Below are positions 16,488 to 25,666 of a stretch of DNA of 64,000 nt, one piece after another. Made by a program: the position numbers and the translations under genes. Under the pieces are notes generated by a model, which saw only the letters and a list, made by a program, of their open reading frames with translations, was not told where the DNA came from and ran no database searches. The DNA lies in the NCBI RefSeq assembly GCF_002237595.1, contig NZ_CP022529.1, positions 2,914,001 to 2,978,000 of the forward strand, written 5' to 3'. This stretch comes from Labrenzia sp. VG12 (GTDB lineage: Bacteria > Pseudomonadota > Alphaproteobacteria > Rhizobiales > Stappiaceae). Position 1 is the first letter of the stretch. Each line of letters begins with the position of its first letter.

Positions 16488-17862
16488 AATGTGCCGCCTC
16501 CCTGCCGGCAATCCGTCCGAAGACCGTTCCGATTGTCATGCCGAAACCGGCAAGATAGCCCTGCCCGAGGATCGAACCGGCCATGGTTTCTCCGGCAGCC
16601 CAGAGATTGCGGATCAGGCCGGTCTCGGTGCTGCACTGCGCGTTTTTATCGACCTTCAGGCCGAGATAGGTGAAGGTCACACCGGTCTTCAGGCTGTAGC
16701 CGTAATAGGGCGGCTCGGTGAGCGGCCTGGCCCAGTTGGTCTTGGGCGGTGTCAGCCCCGTTGTCGCCACCCCGTCCAGTTCGGTCGGGTGGAAACTGGA
16801 CGTATCACCGCAGGCGGCATTGAACTCTTCGACGGTCTTGCGCAGACCTTCGGCGGGAAGTCCCATCTGGTCCGCCAGCTCTTCCAGCGTCTCCGCCTTG
16901 ATCGGTGGAAACACGGAGGGCATGAACAGGTTCAGAGACTTGGCGTCGATGATGACATAGCCGACCTGGTCGGGCTGACTTGCCACCAGCCGCCCCCAGA
17001 TCGCATAACGCTTCGGCCAGACATCCTCGCCTTCATCGTAAAAGCGCTCGGCATTCTTGTTGACGACGATGGAAAAGGGCACGCAGTCGAGACGCGTGAC
17101 GATGCCACCGTCGAATTTCGGTGCCCGTCCGTCGATCGCAACGGCGTGGCACTGTGTCGGATCACCGACCGATTGAACGCCCTGGTCCAACAGGTCCGCC
17201 AGAACGACGCCGCGATTATAGGGTGTGCCACGGATCAGAAAGTTCTGGGCCGGCGGGCCCCAGGCCCGGGTCAGCCAGTCGGTGTCCGCCTGAAAGCCTC
17301 CGGAAGCGACCACCACGGCCTTGGGCTCAAGACGCTTTTTCTGCCCTTCATGCTCATAGTCGATATGGACAACCCGGTCGCCGTCCAGTTCCAGATGCGT
17401 GACATGCGCCTCGTAGACGACCTCGACGCCCAAGCCTTCGGCGGTTCGGTAGTAGGCGTTGACCAGCGACTTGCCTCCCCCCATGAAAAACGCGTTGGTA
17501 CGGGCCAATGAGAGCGTGCCGGACAGGGAAGGCTGAAAGCGCACCCCGTGGTCCTGCATCCAGGGCAGGCATTCCTCGGATGTGCGTATGGCAAGCCGCG
17601 CAAGCTGTTCGTCGGTCTTGCCGCCGGTGACTTTCAGAAGATCTTCGAAGTATTCCTCTTCCGAATAATCCTCCACCAGTGGCCCTAACGGGCCGCCATG
17701 CATGCAGCGAAAATTGCGGGTGTGGCGGGAATTGCCACCCCGATAGGCCTTGGGCGCCGTTTCCAGGATGATGACGCTGGCGCCTTTTTCCGCGGCCGTG
17801 ATGGCGGCGCAAAGCGCTGCATTGCCACCGCCGATGACGGCAATGTCAGGTGATGTGGTCAT
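16477..17862 (-). CDS. tcuA: FAD-dependent tricarballylate dehydrogenase
   Basis: A 461-residue flavoprotein of the fumarate-reductase/succinate-dehydrogenase type. The FAD-binding motif IAVIGGGNAALCAAITAA is at residues 8-25, and ETMAGSILGQGYLAG near the C-terminus is the second FAD segment. In characterised relatives TcuA oxidises tricarballylate to cis-aconitate, which then enters the citrate cycle. It is first in the tcuAB pair, with an AGAGGA ribosome site, and diverges from a LysR-type gene. Enzymes of this fold with other substrates look similar, but the adjacent TcuB supports the assignment. Confidence 0.88.
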   Translation of the reverse strand: MTTSPDIAVIGGGNAALCAAITAAEKGASVIILETAPKAYRGGNSRHTRNFRCMHGGPLGPLVEDYSEEEYFEDLLKVTGGKTDEQLARLAIRTSEECLPWMQDHGVRFQPSLSGTLSLARTNAFFMGGGKSLVNAYYRTAEGLGVEVVYEAHVTHLELDGDRVVHIDYEHEGQKKRLEPKAVVVASGGFQADTDWLTRAWGPPAQNFLIRGTPYNRGVVLADLLDQGVQSVGDPTQCHAVAIDGRAPKFDGGIVTRLDCVPFSIVVNKNAERFYDEGEDVWPKRYAIWGRLVASQPDQVGYVIIDAKSLNLFMPSVFPPIKAETLEELADQMGLPAEGLRKTVEEFNAACGDTSSFHPTELDGVATTGLTPPKTNWARPLTEPPYYGYSLKTGVTFTYLGLKVDKNAQCSTETGLIRNLWAAGETMAGSILGQGYLAGFGMTIGTVFGRIAGREAAHYAS

Positions 17863-17930
17863 GGTGAGTGTCCTCTCAAGAGAGGATCTACACCCGGCCG
17901 GATTGATTTGACCAATGCTACGTTTTTGGC

Positions 17931-17955
17931 AATTAATGCTTGATGCGCATTAATT
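17931..17955. promoter_or_regulatory. Perfect inverted repeat over the LysR start codon, candidate LysR-type operator
   Basis: AATTAATGC (17931-17939) and GCATTAATT (17947-17955) are exact inverted copies separated by seven bases. The repeat spans the ATG of the LysR gene and lies 69 bases before the tcuA start, so binding here could repress the regulator's own gene and set tcuAB expression. Confidence 0.65.
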
Positions 17956-18866
17956 TCGATTTTCTGGACCTTGAGGTCTTCCTGGCCGTGATGGACACCG
18001 CGTCGTTTCATGCCGCTGCGGGCCGTCTCAACATGTCCCAGCCGGCCGTCACCCGCAGGATCCAGAAGCTGGAAGACACACTAGGGTCCGACCTGTTCGA
18101 ACGCTCGACCAGAAGCGTTAAACCGACCCTCGCCGCCAAAAGGCTGCAGGCCCGCGCCGAAGCCATGCTCGACAGCGCGGAAGAAACCACACTGGCCATG
18201 CGCGATGAAAGCGTTGCCTTTGCCTATCAGCAGAGCGCCGTCGTCACGCTTGCCATGATCCCCAGCGCCGTGACGCCCCTGCTGATCCCGGCACTCCATA
18301 CCCTTCGATCAAGGGGCGAGCTCGTGCGCCTGCGCCTTTTGGACCGCGCCGCCAACGAAGTGGCCGAGGCGGTCTCGCAGGGAGACGCCGACTTTGGTGT
18401 CTGTTCACTCGGGTCACTCGAACCCAATACCGATTTCGCGCCCCTCTTTGATGACGAAATCGCACTCGCGGTCTCAGGAGATCATTCACTTGCCGACCGC
18501 AAAACAGTGCACTGGTCCGACCTTCTGAACGAACCCTTGATCCTGCCGGCCCGCGGCACCGGCAATCGCCTGTTGATCGATGACGCCATGGCCCGCAGCC
18601 GCCTTTCCGCGCAGTGGACCTTTGAAGTCGGGCGGACGACAACGGCGATGGAACTGGTCGGGGCATCCGCCGGCGTGGCTTTGCTGCCGCGCTCTGCACA
18701 GCATTCCGAGCTTGGAAAACAACTCGTCTTCAAGACATTGAAAGACCCGGAAGTGACCCGGCCGATTGGCTTGCTTGCCAGACAGGGCGCAGCCGACAGC
18801 GCCGCTGCCAGCATCTTGAAAGCCGAACTCCGCAACCGCGCCCTGCTCCTGAGCGGGGCAGAGTAA
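17943..18866 (+). CDS. LysR-family regulator, probably of tcuAB
   Basis: A 307-residue LysR-type regulator. Residues about 5-65 are the winged helix-turn-helix (FLAVMDTASFHAAAGRLNMS, then QPAVTRRIQKLEDTLG), and residues about 90-300 form the effector-binding domain. I start it at the ATG at 17943; a TTG one codon earlier is also open. It diverges from tcuAB, matching the position of TcuR in Salmonella, which activates tcuABC with tricarballylate. A perfect 9-base inverted repeat covers its start codon and suggests autoregulation. Confidence 0.88.
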   Translation: MRINFDFLDLEVFLAVMDTASFHAAAGRLNMSQPAVTRRIQKLEDTLGSDLFERSTRSVKPTLAAKRLQARAEAMLDSAEETTLAMRDESVAFAYQQSAVVTLAMIPSAVTPLLIPALHTLRSRGELVRLRLLDRAANEVAEAVSQGDADFGVCSLGSLEPNTDFAPLFDDEIALAVSGDHSLADRKTVHWSDLLNEPLILPARGTGNRLLIDDAMARSRLSAQWTFEVGRTTTAMELVGASAGVALLPRSAQHSELGKQLVFKTLKDPEVTRPIGLLARQGAADSAAASILKAELRNRALLLSGAE

Positions 18867-18885
18867 AGGCCCCGGTCGCCCCCTT

Positions 18886-18913
18886 TGATACAATTGATAC
18901 AAACGATAAGGTC
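18886..18913. promoter_or_regulatory. Three 9-bp direct repeats (GATAC-type) before the hybrid kinase
   Basis: GATACAATT, GATACAAAC and GATAAGGTC follow each other with a strict 9-base period, about 75-100 bases before the kinase start at 18987. The 12-mer TGATACAATTGA recurs inverted at 29451, and TGATACAAACGA recurs at 31290. Tandem direct repeats are the usual target form of OmpR/PhoB-type regulators. Confidence 0.6.
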
Positions 18914-18986
18914 AAACTGAAATACTGGACAGCTACCGAAGTGGTTCGGGGTGTCTTCACACCCCGGGAGGCAGGAAGAGTGGGAC

Positions 18987-21900
18987 ATGTTTCAGCAGGG
19001 CGACAGCGATACAGCTCTTGCCGGCGGCGACCGGATCCAGCAGCACTTGCTGGAAGAAGCGGTCGAGGCGCTGGAAGAAGGATTTGTCCTTTATGACCGG
19101 GACAAGCGGCTGGTCTTCGCCAACAGCTGCTATGCGGACATGCTCGGACCGCACAGGGATCTGCTGGTTCCAGGAACGCCGATGCAGGAAATCATCGGCA
19201 CCGCCATCGGCAGCGGTCATATTCAAATCGTGCGCGGTCCGGACGGTGGCTTGCCCGGCATCTTCCAGGCCCTTGCCTCAGCCGGCAAACTGAAGATCGA
19301 AATCGGCGTCGCCGATGGCAGCCAGCGGGAAATCACGCTTGCGCTGCTGAAGGACGGCGGCATTGTCGCAACGGTTCGCGACATCACCGAACAGCGCACC
19401 GCCGAGGCCCGCGCCCGCGATCTGCTTCATGGCGCCATTGAAGCCGTCGATTTCGGCATTGCGCTGGTTGACGATGATGACCGGCTGGTGCTGGCCAACA
19501 CGAAGTTCCGCGAGATCGGCGATCCCAACAACGATCTTCTGGTCCCCGGTCGCACCATGCGGGAGATCCATGCCGATGCTATTGCCACAGGACAATTTCC
19601 GCTCCCACCCTGGACCCCCAGCAACGAGATCCTGGATGAACTCGACCGGATGATCCGCCAGGCGGCCAAGGGATTTTCCGTGCCAAACAATCAGGGCCGG
19701 GAAATCGTCGGCAATGTCTATGAAACCGCGCTGCAGGGCCGGCTGCTGACCATCGAGGATGTCACCGATCAATTGCGCGCCGAGCGTCTGTTCACGGATG
19801 CGGTCGCCCGGTTGCCGGTCGGCGTCGCCATTGAGGCCGCCGACGGTCAGTTCACCCATTGCAACGATGCCTTTGCCGCTCCCTTTGGCCTGACCGCGGA
19901 TGAAATCCTGAAACTCACGGACCAGGAACGGATTGATCTGCTGGCTCCCAAGATCGCCGAGGTCGCCGGTCGCGATGCCGGAGACCGGGCCGCGGCGATG
20001 TTTGCCGAGGCCGTCAAACAACAGCGCGACACGCTGGCGCCAATGGAAGTGCGGTTCCGGGACGGCCGGCATTATGTCGTTGAACGCGCCATTACCCAGG
20101 ACAATGGCCGGGTCGTCGTTGTAACGGACATCACCGCTCTGAAGGAAGCCGAGACCCGCAGCCTCCAGACGCTGAACGATGCCATCCAGTCGCTCGATGA
20201 AGGCCTCGTGCTGTTCGACCGCGACCTCAATTTCGTCCTCGGCAACCGCCTCTGGCACGAGATGTATTTCAGCGAACTCCCAGCCCCTCAACCCGGCGAA
20301 AACCTCGTACCGATGATGGACCGGCTCATCGATGCCGGTGTACTCCGCCTTCCCGAAGGCGTTGAAAAACACGCCTATATGGACGATCTCGGCCGCAAGG
20401 TGCGGATCTATCACAAGAAGGAAACCATCCACCTGGAAGGCGGCCGCATTCTGCTCGCCTCCGCCCACAAGACCGAACTGGATGGCTATCTGGTGTCCTT
20501 CACCGACATCACCGAGCAGCGGCGGGCGGAGGAAGAACAGCGCGAGGCGGATCTGCTTCTGCGCAAGATCGTCGAGGCCTGTCCGGCCAACTTCCTGGTC
20601 TCGCGCATCGAGGACGGCAAGATCATCTATTGCCCGCCCGCTTCCCGGGAACGCTTCGGCGAGATCGACTCGACCCTCAGTTTCTTCCTCACGCCGGAAG
20701 ACCGGGTCCGCTATTTGGACGCCCTGCTGCCGACCGGCACGCTTGATGACTACCGGGTTCAGTTCCGCCGGGCCGATGGCTCGATCATGCAGGGCATCAC
20801 CGCGGCACGCGTCACCGACTACAAGGGCGAGAATGTCATCGTCTCCTCGACGCGCGACATTTCCGACCTTCTCGCAATGCAGGAGGAACTGCAGAAACAG
20901 CGTGACATTGCCCATCAGAGCGAAAAATTGTCGGCCCTGGGCGAACTTCTGGCAGGCGTCGCCCACGAGCTCAACAACCCGCTTTCGATCGTCACCGGTT
21001 ATGCCCAGATGCTGAAAGGCAAGTTCGATGATCCGGTGCTCGCCAAGCGTGTCGACCGGATCGCCGAGGCGGCGGACCGGAGCGCGAAGATCGTCAAGAC
21101 CTTCCTGGCCATGGCCCGTCAACGTCCCGCCAGCATCGAGCCGTGTTCGCTGAACGAGATCGCCTCTGTTGCGCTTGATGTTGCGGGCTACGGTTTGCGG
21201 TCCAACGGCGCGACGGTCACAACGGAATTTGATGACGACCTGCCACAGGTCTCCGGCGACGCCGACCAGCTTGTCCAGGTGTTCACCAACCTGATCGTCA
21301 ATGCCGAACACGCGCTCGCCCCGCTTGGCGAGAAGGCGCACCTGACGCTTCTGTCGTCCTACGATGTCGACCGCGATCAGGCCGTTCTGGAAATCAGGGA
21401 CAACGGTCCGGGCATTCCGGAGGAAATCCGGGCCCGCATTTTCGAACCGTTTTTCACGACCAAGGATGTCGGTGAAGGCACCGGTGTCGGACTGGCGTTC
21501 AGCCACCGGATCATCGACACCCATGGCGGCGTTCTGGAGGTCACCTCGACACCCGGGCAAGGCACGAGTTTCTTCGTCCGGCTCAAGGCCCTGAAGCCGG
21601 AGGCCGGAGACCATATTGAGGCCGAAGCGCCTGCAGCCGCCCCGGTGCAGCGGCGTGTTCTCGTGGTTGACGACGAACCAGGCGTCGGCGAACTGATCTC
21701 CGATCTCCTGACTGATCTCGGCTGCCAGACGATACAGGCCACAAGTGCACGTGAAGCTCTTGCGCTCCTGTCGCATACACCGGTCGACCTGATTGTCAGT
21801 GACTTCAAGATGCCGGGCATGGATGGCGAGGGTTTCTACAGAACCCTTCAGGAGCGCTTGCCCAGCTATGCGCCGCGGATCGGGTTTGTCACCGGCGATT

Positions 21901-22025
21901 CCATGGGATCCGCCGTCCAGCGCTTCCTGGCCGACAGCCGGCGCCCCCATGTCGAAAAACCGATTTCAAAGGAAGACCTTGCCTGTCTTCTGAACCAGCT
22001 AGGTGGTGGAGAGACCTCGCAATGA
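18987..22025 (+). CDS. Multi-PAS hybrid histidine kinase/response regulator
   Basis: A 1012-residue soluble sensor kinase with no membrane span. About five PAS-like domains fill residues 15-630, several ending in the PAS exit motif DITEQR or DITALKEA. HisKA follows with phospho-accepting His660 (GVAHELNNPLSIVTGYAQML), then HATPase (DNGPGIPEEI, GTGVGLAFSHRII), then a C-terminal receiver domain with Asp939 (LIVSDFKMPG). I chose the ATG at 18987, with AGGAAGAG before it, over a GTG 36 bases upstream. The next gene, a response regulator, overlaps its stop (ATGA). The cytoplasmic signal is unknown; several PAS domains suggest redox, oxygen or small-ligand sensing. Confidence 0.9.
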   Translation: MFQQGDSDTALAGGDRIQQHLLEEAVEALEEGFVLYDRDKRLVFANSCYADMLGPHRDLLVPGTPMQEIIGTAIGSGHIQIVRGPDGGLPGIFQALASAGKLKIEIGVADGSQREITLALLKDGGIVATVRDITEQRTAEARARDLLHGAIEAVDFGIALVDDDDRLVLANTKFREIGDPNNDLLVPGRTMREIHADAIATGQFPLPPWTPSNEILDELDRMIRQAAKGFSVPNNQGREIVGNVYETALQGRLLTIEDVTDQLRAERLFTDAVARLPVGVAIEAADGQFTHCNDAFAAPFGLTADEILKLTDQERIDLLAPKIAEVAGRDAGDRAAAMFAEAVKQQRDTLAPMEVRFRDGRHYVVERAITQDNGRVVVVTDITALKEAETRSLQTLNDAIQSLDEGLVLFDRDLNFVLGNRLWHEMYFSELPAPQPGENLVPMMDRLIDAGVLRLPEGVEKHAYMDDLGRKVRIYHKKETIHLEGGRILLASAHKTELDGYLVSFTDITEQRRAEEEQREADLLLRKIVEACPANFLVSRIEDGKIIYCPPASRERFGEIDSTLSFFLTPEDRVRYLDALLPTGTLDDYRVQFRRADGSIMQGITAARVTDYKGENVIVSSTRDISDLLAMQEELQKQRDIAHQSEKLSALGELLAGVAHELNNPLSIVTGYAQMLKGKFDDPVLAKRVDRIAEAADRSAKIVKTFLAMARQRPASIEPCSLNEIASVALDVAGYGLRSNGATVTTEFDDDLPQVSGDADQLVQVFTNLIVNAEHALAPLGEKAHLTLLSSYDVDRDQAVLEIRDNGPGIPEEIRARIFEPFFTTKDVGEGTGVGLAFSHRIIDTHGGVLEVTSTPGQGTSFFVRLKALKPEAGDHIEAEAPAAAPVQRRVLVVDDEPGVGELISDLLTDLGCQTIQATSAREALALLSHTPVDLIVSDFKMPGMDGEGFYRTLQERLPSYAPRIGFVTGDSMGSAVQRFLADSRRPHVEKPISKEDLACLLNQLGGGETSQ

Positions 22026-22738
22026 CCAGCACCCCGTCCCCGAAACAGATCCTTGTCTGCGATGACGAACCGCACCTGCGCGAAATGGTCGCCGAATATC
22101 TGAGCGAACGCGGCTATGATGTTGCCGAGGCCCCGAATGCCGCCGAGATGAAGCAGCTGCTGGAAAGGCTTCAACCGGCCCTGATCATTCTCGACGTCAA
22201 CATGCCCGGCACCGACGGCCTGACGGCACTGCGCGACTTGCGGGCAACGTCCACAATTCCGGTCATCATGCTGACAGCGGCGAGCGAAGTCATCGACCGC
22301 ATTGTCGGCCTGGAAATGGGCGCCGACGACTATGTCGGAAAACCGGTGGATCTGCGCGAACTGGAAGCCCGCATCAAGGCGGCCCTGCGCCGACAGACCT
22401 TTGCCGATGCCGACCAGGTGGAAAAAACCCGTCAGTCGGGCACGGTGACTTTCGGCCCCTGCCGGCTCGACCTTGACGGCGCCAAGCTGTTCGGCCCCGG
22501 CGGCGACGAAATCGCTATCACGGCGATGGAGTTCAGCCTGCTGCGCGTCTTTGCGGAAAACCGCGGCCGCGTCCTCAACCGCGACCAGCTTCTGGAACAG
22601 GCCCACGACAAGGGCTGGGAACCCTTCGACCGCTCCATCGACCTCCGCATCTCCCGCCTCCGCCGCAAGATCGAAACCAACCCGACCAAACCGGAAACCA
22701 TCCGGACCGTGCGCGGGATCGGGTATGTCTTCGATTGA
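22022..22738 (+). CDS. OmpR-family response regulator, partner of the multi-PAS kinase
   Basis: A 238-residue DNA-binding response regulator. Receiver residues 1-120 include the acidic pair at Asp14/Asp15, phospho-acceptor Asp58 (LIILDVNMPGTDG) and the Lys of DDYVGKPVD. Residues about 140-235 form the winged helix (MEFSLLRVFAENRGRVLNR, DLRISRLRRKIE). It overlaps the kinase gene by four bases and is followed by a hairpin with a short T-run, so the pair forms a two-gene operon. A set of 9-base direct repeats before the kinase gene is a plausible autoregulatory target. Confidence 0.9.
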   Translation: MTSTPSPKQILVCDDEPHLREMVAEYLSERGYDVAEAPNAAEMKQLLERLQPALIILDVNMPGTDGLTALRDLRATSTIPVIMLTAASEVIDRIVGLEMGADDYVGKPVDLRELEARIKAALRRQTFADADQVEKTRQSGTVTFGPCRLDLDGAKLFGPGGDEIAITAMEFSLLRVFAENRGRVLNRDQLLEQAHDKGWEPFDRSIDLRISRLRRKIETNPTKPETIRTVRGIGYVFD

Positions 22739-22758
22739 GGGGGAGGCACAAGAACGAT

Positions 22759-22781
22759 AGGGCTGCTTTTCAGGCCCTTTT
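22759..22781 (+). terminator. Probable terminator after the kinase/regulator pair
   Basis: AGGGCTG and CAGGCCCT pair with one bulged G around a CTTTT loop and run into TTTT. A competing stem, GGGCTGC (22760) with GCAGCCC (22784), overlaps it. It lies 20 bases after the regulator stop. Confidence 0.55.
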
Positions 22782-22853
22782 ACGCAGCCCCGGTGACGAC
22801 ACATTGGGCTGGTAGGCTACCAAGACGCCTTCCTTTCAAGCGGTTGATACTTC

Positions 22854-23426
22854 ATGGAACCTTGTTATGGCTGCGGTGGACATTTCCCCGACATGGACGG
22901 GCCAACACACCGTTACATGCAGTCGTCATCCGGCTGTTTCGCAGCCTTCAACACGTTGCTTGCCGCGGAATATTCCTCAGTCGATCTCGGGCGCATAAAC
23001 CGTCTCACGGTCGACACCTGGGCCGTCCAGCATCCCGGCGACCCGGGAGACCGCCGGGCGGTGCAATCCGTGGGTCTACATCTTGCCCGGCTGATGCTTC
23101 AGCTGGCCTGCCCGCGCCCACCGGCGGAAACCAACCAGGTCATGCTGCATTTTTCCCGCCACAAGCATACGCTCCGCGCTTTGGTCCCGCCTTCAGATTT
23201 CAGCAAGACTGTCGCCGACGTTGCGCCGTTTGCCGGCACGCCCCAGCACGTTTCAAAGGTGCATGAATGGGCCGAAGCGACCTGGAAGGACTGGTCACAC
23301 GAACACGCCTATATCGATGACTGGATTGCTCGACACTCCGATCACGCCGTTCAGCCAGACCAGACCGCCTCAAAAAGATCTGGTCACACTGGACGGGTCA
23401 AGACGCTCATCGGCGACCCGAAATGA
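22854..23426 (+). CDS. DUF5946-family protein of unknown function
   Basis: A 190-residue soluble protein. It opens with a CYGCG cysteine pair (4-7) and DGPTHRYMQSSSGCFAAFN, followed by RLTVDTWAVQHPG, a block I recognise from DUF5946 proteins, which have no known function. The clustered Cys and His residues near the N-terminus could bind a metal such as zinc. The last 30 residues are polar and probably disordered. No convincing ribosome site stands before the ATG at 22854. It is a single gene between a terminator and a convergent LysR gene. Confidence 0.75.
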   Translation: MEPCYGCGGHFPDMDGPTHRYMQSSSGCFAAFNTLLAAEYSSVDLGRINRLTVDTWAVQHPGDPGDRRAVQSVGLHLARLMLQLACPRPPAETNQVMLHFSRHKHTLRALVPPSDFSKTVADVAPFAGTPQHVSKVHEWAEATWKDWSHEHAYIDDWIARHSDHAVQPDQTASKRSGHTGRVKTLIGDPK

Positions 23427-23506
23427 GGTCCACCTGATCGCCTGTTTCGCTGTCTTTGCGGGAAACATTGTTCTCAAGCCGCTGACGACTTCAGCCAGAT
23501 CGACAG

Positions 23507-24406
23507 TCAGTCTGAAACACCCTCACCCGACAGAAAATCCCAGACGATCCGGGTTCTGGCCGGCAGGTGTTTGACCGGTGCCCGTAACAGGTACATCTGA
23601 AACGGGGAGCAATCGACGAAAGCGGGGATGTGAACCAGATCGCCGGTTCTCAATTCCTCTTCGACAATCACCTTCGGCAGGAAGGCGAGACCGGTCCCGG
23701 CAAGCGCGGCGGTTTTCAGAAGGAAGCTGTTGTTTGCGCGAACGACGGCCACAGGGTCGATCCAGGCCTCGGTTTTGCCGTCCGACAGATGCCATTGGGG
23801 CGAAGCCTGCAGGCCGCTGAAAACCAGGGCCCTGTGGCGCCTGATATCGTCCAGTGAGGACAGCGCGCCCTGAGCGGCGAGATAGTCTGGCGAGGCACAC
23901 AGCACCCTTGGCACCTCCCCGATCTTGCGCACGACCGCACTGCTGTCATGAAGCGTGTGTGCAATCCGCACGACGATATCCGCTTCGTCGTTGAAGACGT
24001 CGACGAAACTGTCGGTGGCGGTCACTTCCATTGTCAGGTTCGGATAGCGTTTCTGAAAATCGGCCAGGCGACTGCCGAGCTGCCCCAAGGCATAGACGGT
24101 CGGCACGTTCAGGCGCACGGTTCCGGTGATCTCGGCGGCATTGCGCTGCAGGCTGTCCCGCAAGGATTGCAGCTCATCCGCCACCCGGCCGGCGACGCGG
24201 TAGGTCTCGTCCCCGGCATCGGTCAGCCGCAACTGGCGCGTCGAGCGGATCAGGAGGGACGCATTCATGTGTTCTTCCAGCCGGGTCACCTGCCTGGCCA
24301 CCCAGGCGGGTGTCATGTTCAACGCGCGCGCAGCACCGGAGAAGCTCTCATGCTCAACAACGGTGCGAAACACACGCAGATATTCTGTCAGATTTTCAGC
24401 GCTCAT
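23507..24406 (-). CDS. LysR-family transcriptional regulator
   Basis: A 299-residue LysR regulator. The N-terminal winged helix (YLRVFRTVVEHESFSGAARA, then TPAWVARQVTRLEEHM) is at residues about 5-55, and the effector domain follows. The ATG at 24406 gives the usual family start; a TTG upstream would add 13 unlikely residues. It diverges from an Old Yellow Enzyme gene with about 100 bases between them that hold an ATTTGT-N13-ACAAAT inverted repeat. Control of that oxidoreductase in response to an electrophile is therefore likely, as for other LysR/flavin-oxidoreductase pairs. Confidence 0.87.
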   Translation of the reverse strand: MSAENLTEYLRVFRTVVEHESFSGAARALNMTPAWVARQVTRLEEHMNASLLIRSTRQLRLTDAGDETYRVAGRVADELQSLRDSLQRNAAEITGTVRLNVPTVYALGQLGSRLADFQKRYPNLTMEVTATDSFVDVFNDEADIVVRIAHTLHDSSAVVRKIGEVPRVLCASPDYLAAQGALSSLDDIRRHRALVFSGLQASPQWHLSDGKTEAWIDPVAVVRANNSFLLKTAALAGTGLAFLPKVIVEEELRTGDLVHIPAFVDCSPFQMYLLRAPVKHLPARTRIVWDFLSGEGVSD

Positions 24407-24415
24407 TATGCGATG

Positions 24416-24440
24416 ATTTGTAAAAGAATAGGAGACAAAT
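24416..24440. promoter_or_regulatory. Candidate LysR-type operator between LysR and Old Yellow Enzyme genes
   Basis: ATTTGT (24416-24421) and ACAAAT (24435-24440) form an interrupted inverted repeat with a 13-base spacer in an AT-rich divergent promoter region. Position and shape fit a LysR-type site. Confidence 0.5.
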
Positions 24441-24504
24441 TGCAAAATTATCAGATCAAGACTCAGTGAATAGATTGGCTCCAGTGTTTCTCATGGAGTC
24501 AGTC

Positions 24505-25614
24505 ATGTCATTCTCACCACTGTTCGAACCGTTCCAGCTCGCGTCGATGAAACTGAAAAACCGGACGCTTGTTGCGCCGATGACGCGTGTCAGCGCCACC
24601 CGGGACGGCTGTGTCGGCGATCTGATGTTTCCCTATTACAGGGCCTTCGCCGATGGCGGGTTTGGCGCTGTGATTACGGAAGGCGTCTATACCGACAAGG
24701 CCTATAGCCAGGGCTACCAATATCAGCCGGGCATCACCGATCCGGAGCAGGCCGCCGGCTGGGTCAGGCTGATCAGGGACATTCAGGCAGCAGGTTCAAA
24801 AGTGATCCTGCAGCTCATGCATGCAGGTGCCCTGTCGCAGTACAATCGCTTCAAGTCCGAAACCCGCGCGCCCTCCTCCGTGCCGCCCAGGGGAACCCAG
24901 ATGGGTTTTTATCGCGGCGAAGGCCCCTACCCGACACCACGGGAACTGTCTCCGGCCGAGATCGACACCGCCGTGAAGGGTTTTGCCGACGCCGCCCGCC
25001 GCGCCCAGGATGCCGGTGCTGACGGCGTCGAAATTCACGGCGCGAACGGGTATCTGCTCGACCAGTTCCTCACCGATTACACCAACCGGCGCACGGACGA
25101 TTTCGGTGGCAACACGCTGAGCCGTGTCCGGATGACCTGCGACGTCATCCGACGTGTGCGAGACGCCACCGGCCCGGACTTTACCGTCGGGGTGCGCATT
25201 TCCCAGGCCAAGGTGAACGACTTCGAGCACAAGTGGGCCGGCGCTGAAGACGATGCCAGGGTCATTTTCCCGCAACTTGCCAAGGCCGGCGCCAGCTACA
25301 TCCACACGACCGAGTTCAACGCCGATCAACCGGCCTTCGAGACCGGCCCCTCCCTTGCCAGGCTGGCCCGCCTCCTGTCAGGGCTGCCGGTGATCGCCAA
25401 TGGCGGCCTGGGAGATCCGGAGCGCGCCGCGAAGATGCTGACGGATGACAGCGCCGATCTGATCGCGATCGGCAAACCGGCCCTCGCCGCGCCGGACTGG
25501 CCCCGGAAAGTTCAGGAGCAGCACGTGCCCGAGGCGTTCAGTTTCGACATGTTTTCTCCGCTGGCAGATCTTAAAAGCGCCAATGACTACTTCGCCAGAG
25601 TTCCAGCCGAATAA
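24505..25614 (+). CDS. Old Yellow Enzyme-family NADH:flavin oxidoreductase
   Basis: A 369-residue FMN-dependent ene-reductase of TIM-barrel fold, reducing activated C=C bonds or nitro groups with NAD(P)H. The start ATG at 24505 follows GGAG by six bases. Family motifs are NRTLVAPMTR near 20-29, LQLMHAGA near 100-107, and EIHGANGYLLDQFLTDYTNR near 175-194, which carries the conserved His-Ala-Asn in place of the classical His-Asn substrate pair. The C-terminal segment VIANGGLGDPE binds FMN phosphate. It diverges from a LysR gene that probably regulates it. Native substrate not evident. Confidence 0.9.
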   Translation: MSFSPLFEPFQLASMKLKNRTLVAPMTRVSATRDGCVGDLMFPYYRAFADGGFGAVITEGVYTDKAYSQGYQYQPGITDPEQAAGWVRLIRDIQAAGSKVILQLMHAGALSQYNRFKSETRAPSSVPPRGTQMGFYRGEGPYPTPRELSPAEIDTAVKGFADAARRAQDAGADGVEIHGANGYLLDQFLTDYTNRRTDDFGGNTLSRVRMTCDVIRRVRDATGPDFTVGVRISQAKVNDFEHKWAGAEDDARVIFPQLAKAGASYIHTTEFNADQPAFETGPSLARLARLLSGLPVIANGGLGDPERAAKMLTDDSADLIAIGKPALAAPDWPRKVQEQHVPEAFSFDMFSPLADLKSANDYFARVPAE

Positions 25615-25642
25615 CCCGGCCAGGCGTGATTGAAAGCGTGTG

Positions 25643-25666
25643 TGGCCCCGGTAGTATCCGGGTCCA
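25643..25666. terminator. Weak hairpin between convergent genes
   Basis: TGGCCCCGG and CCGGGTCCA pair with one G-T wobble around a six-base loop. No T-run follows on either strand. It lies 28 bases after the oxidoreductase stop and 83 before the convergent GGDEF-EAL stop, so it could slow transcription from both sides. Confidence 0.4.

Noticed and set aside
19278..21950. Minus-strand open frame of 890 residues opposite the hybrid kinase
   Set aside because: Shadow of the kinase gene; the kinase frame has complete PAS, HisKA, HATPase and receiver motifs.
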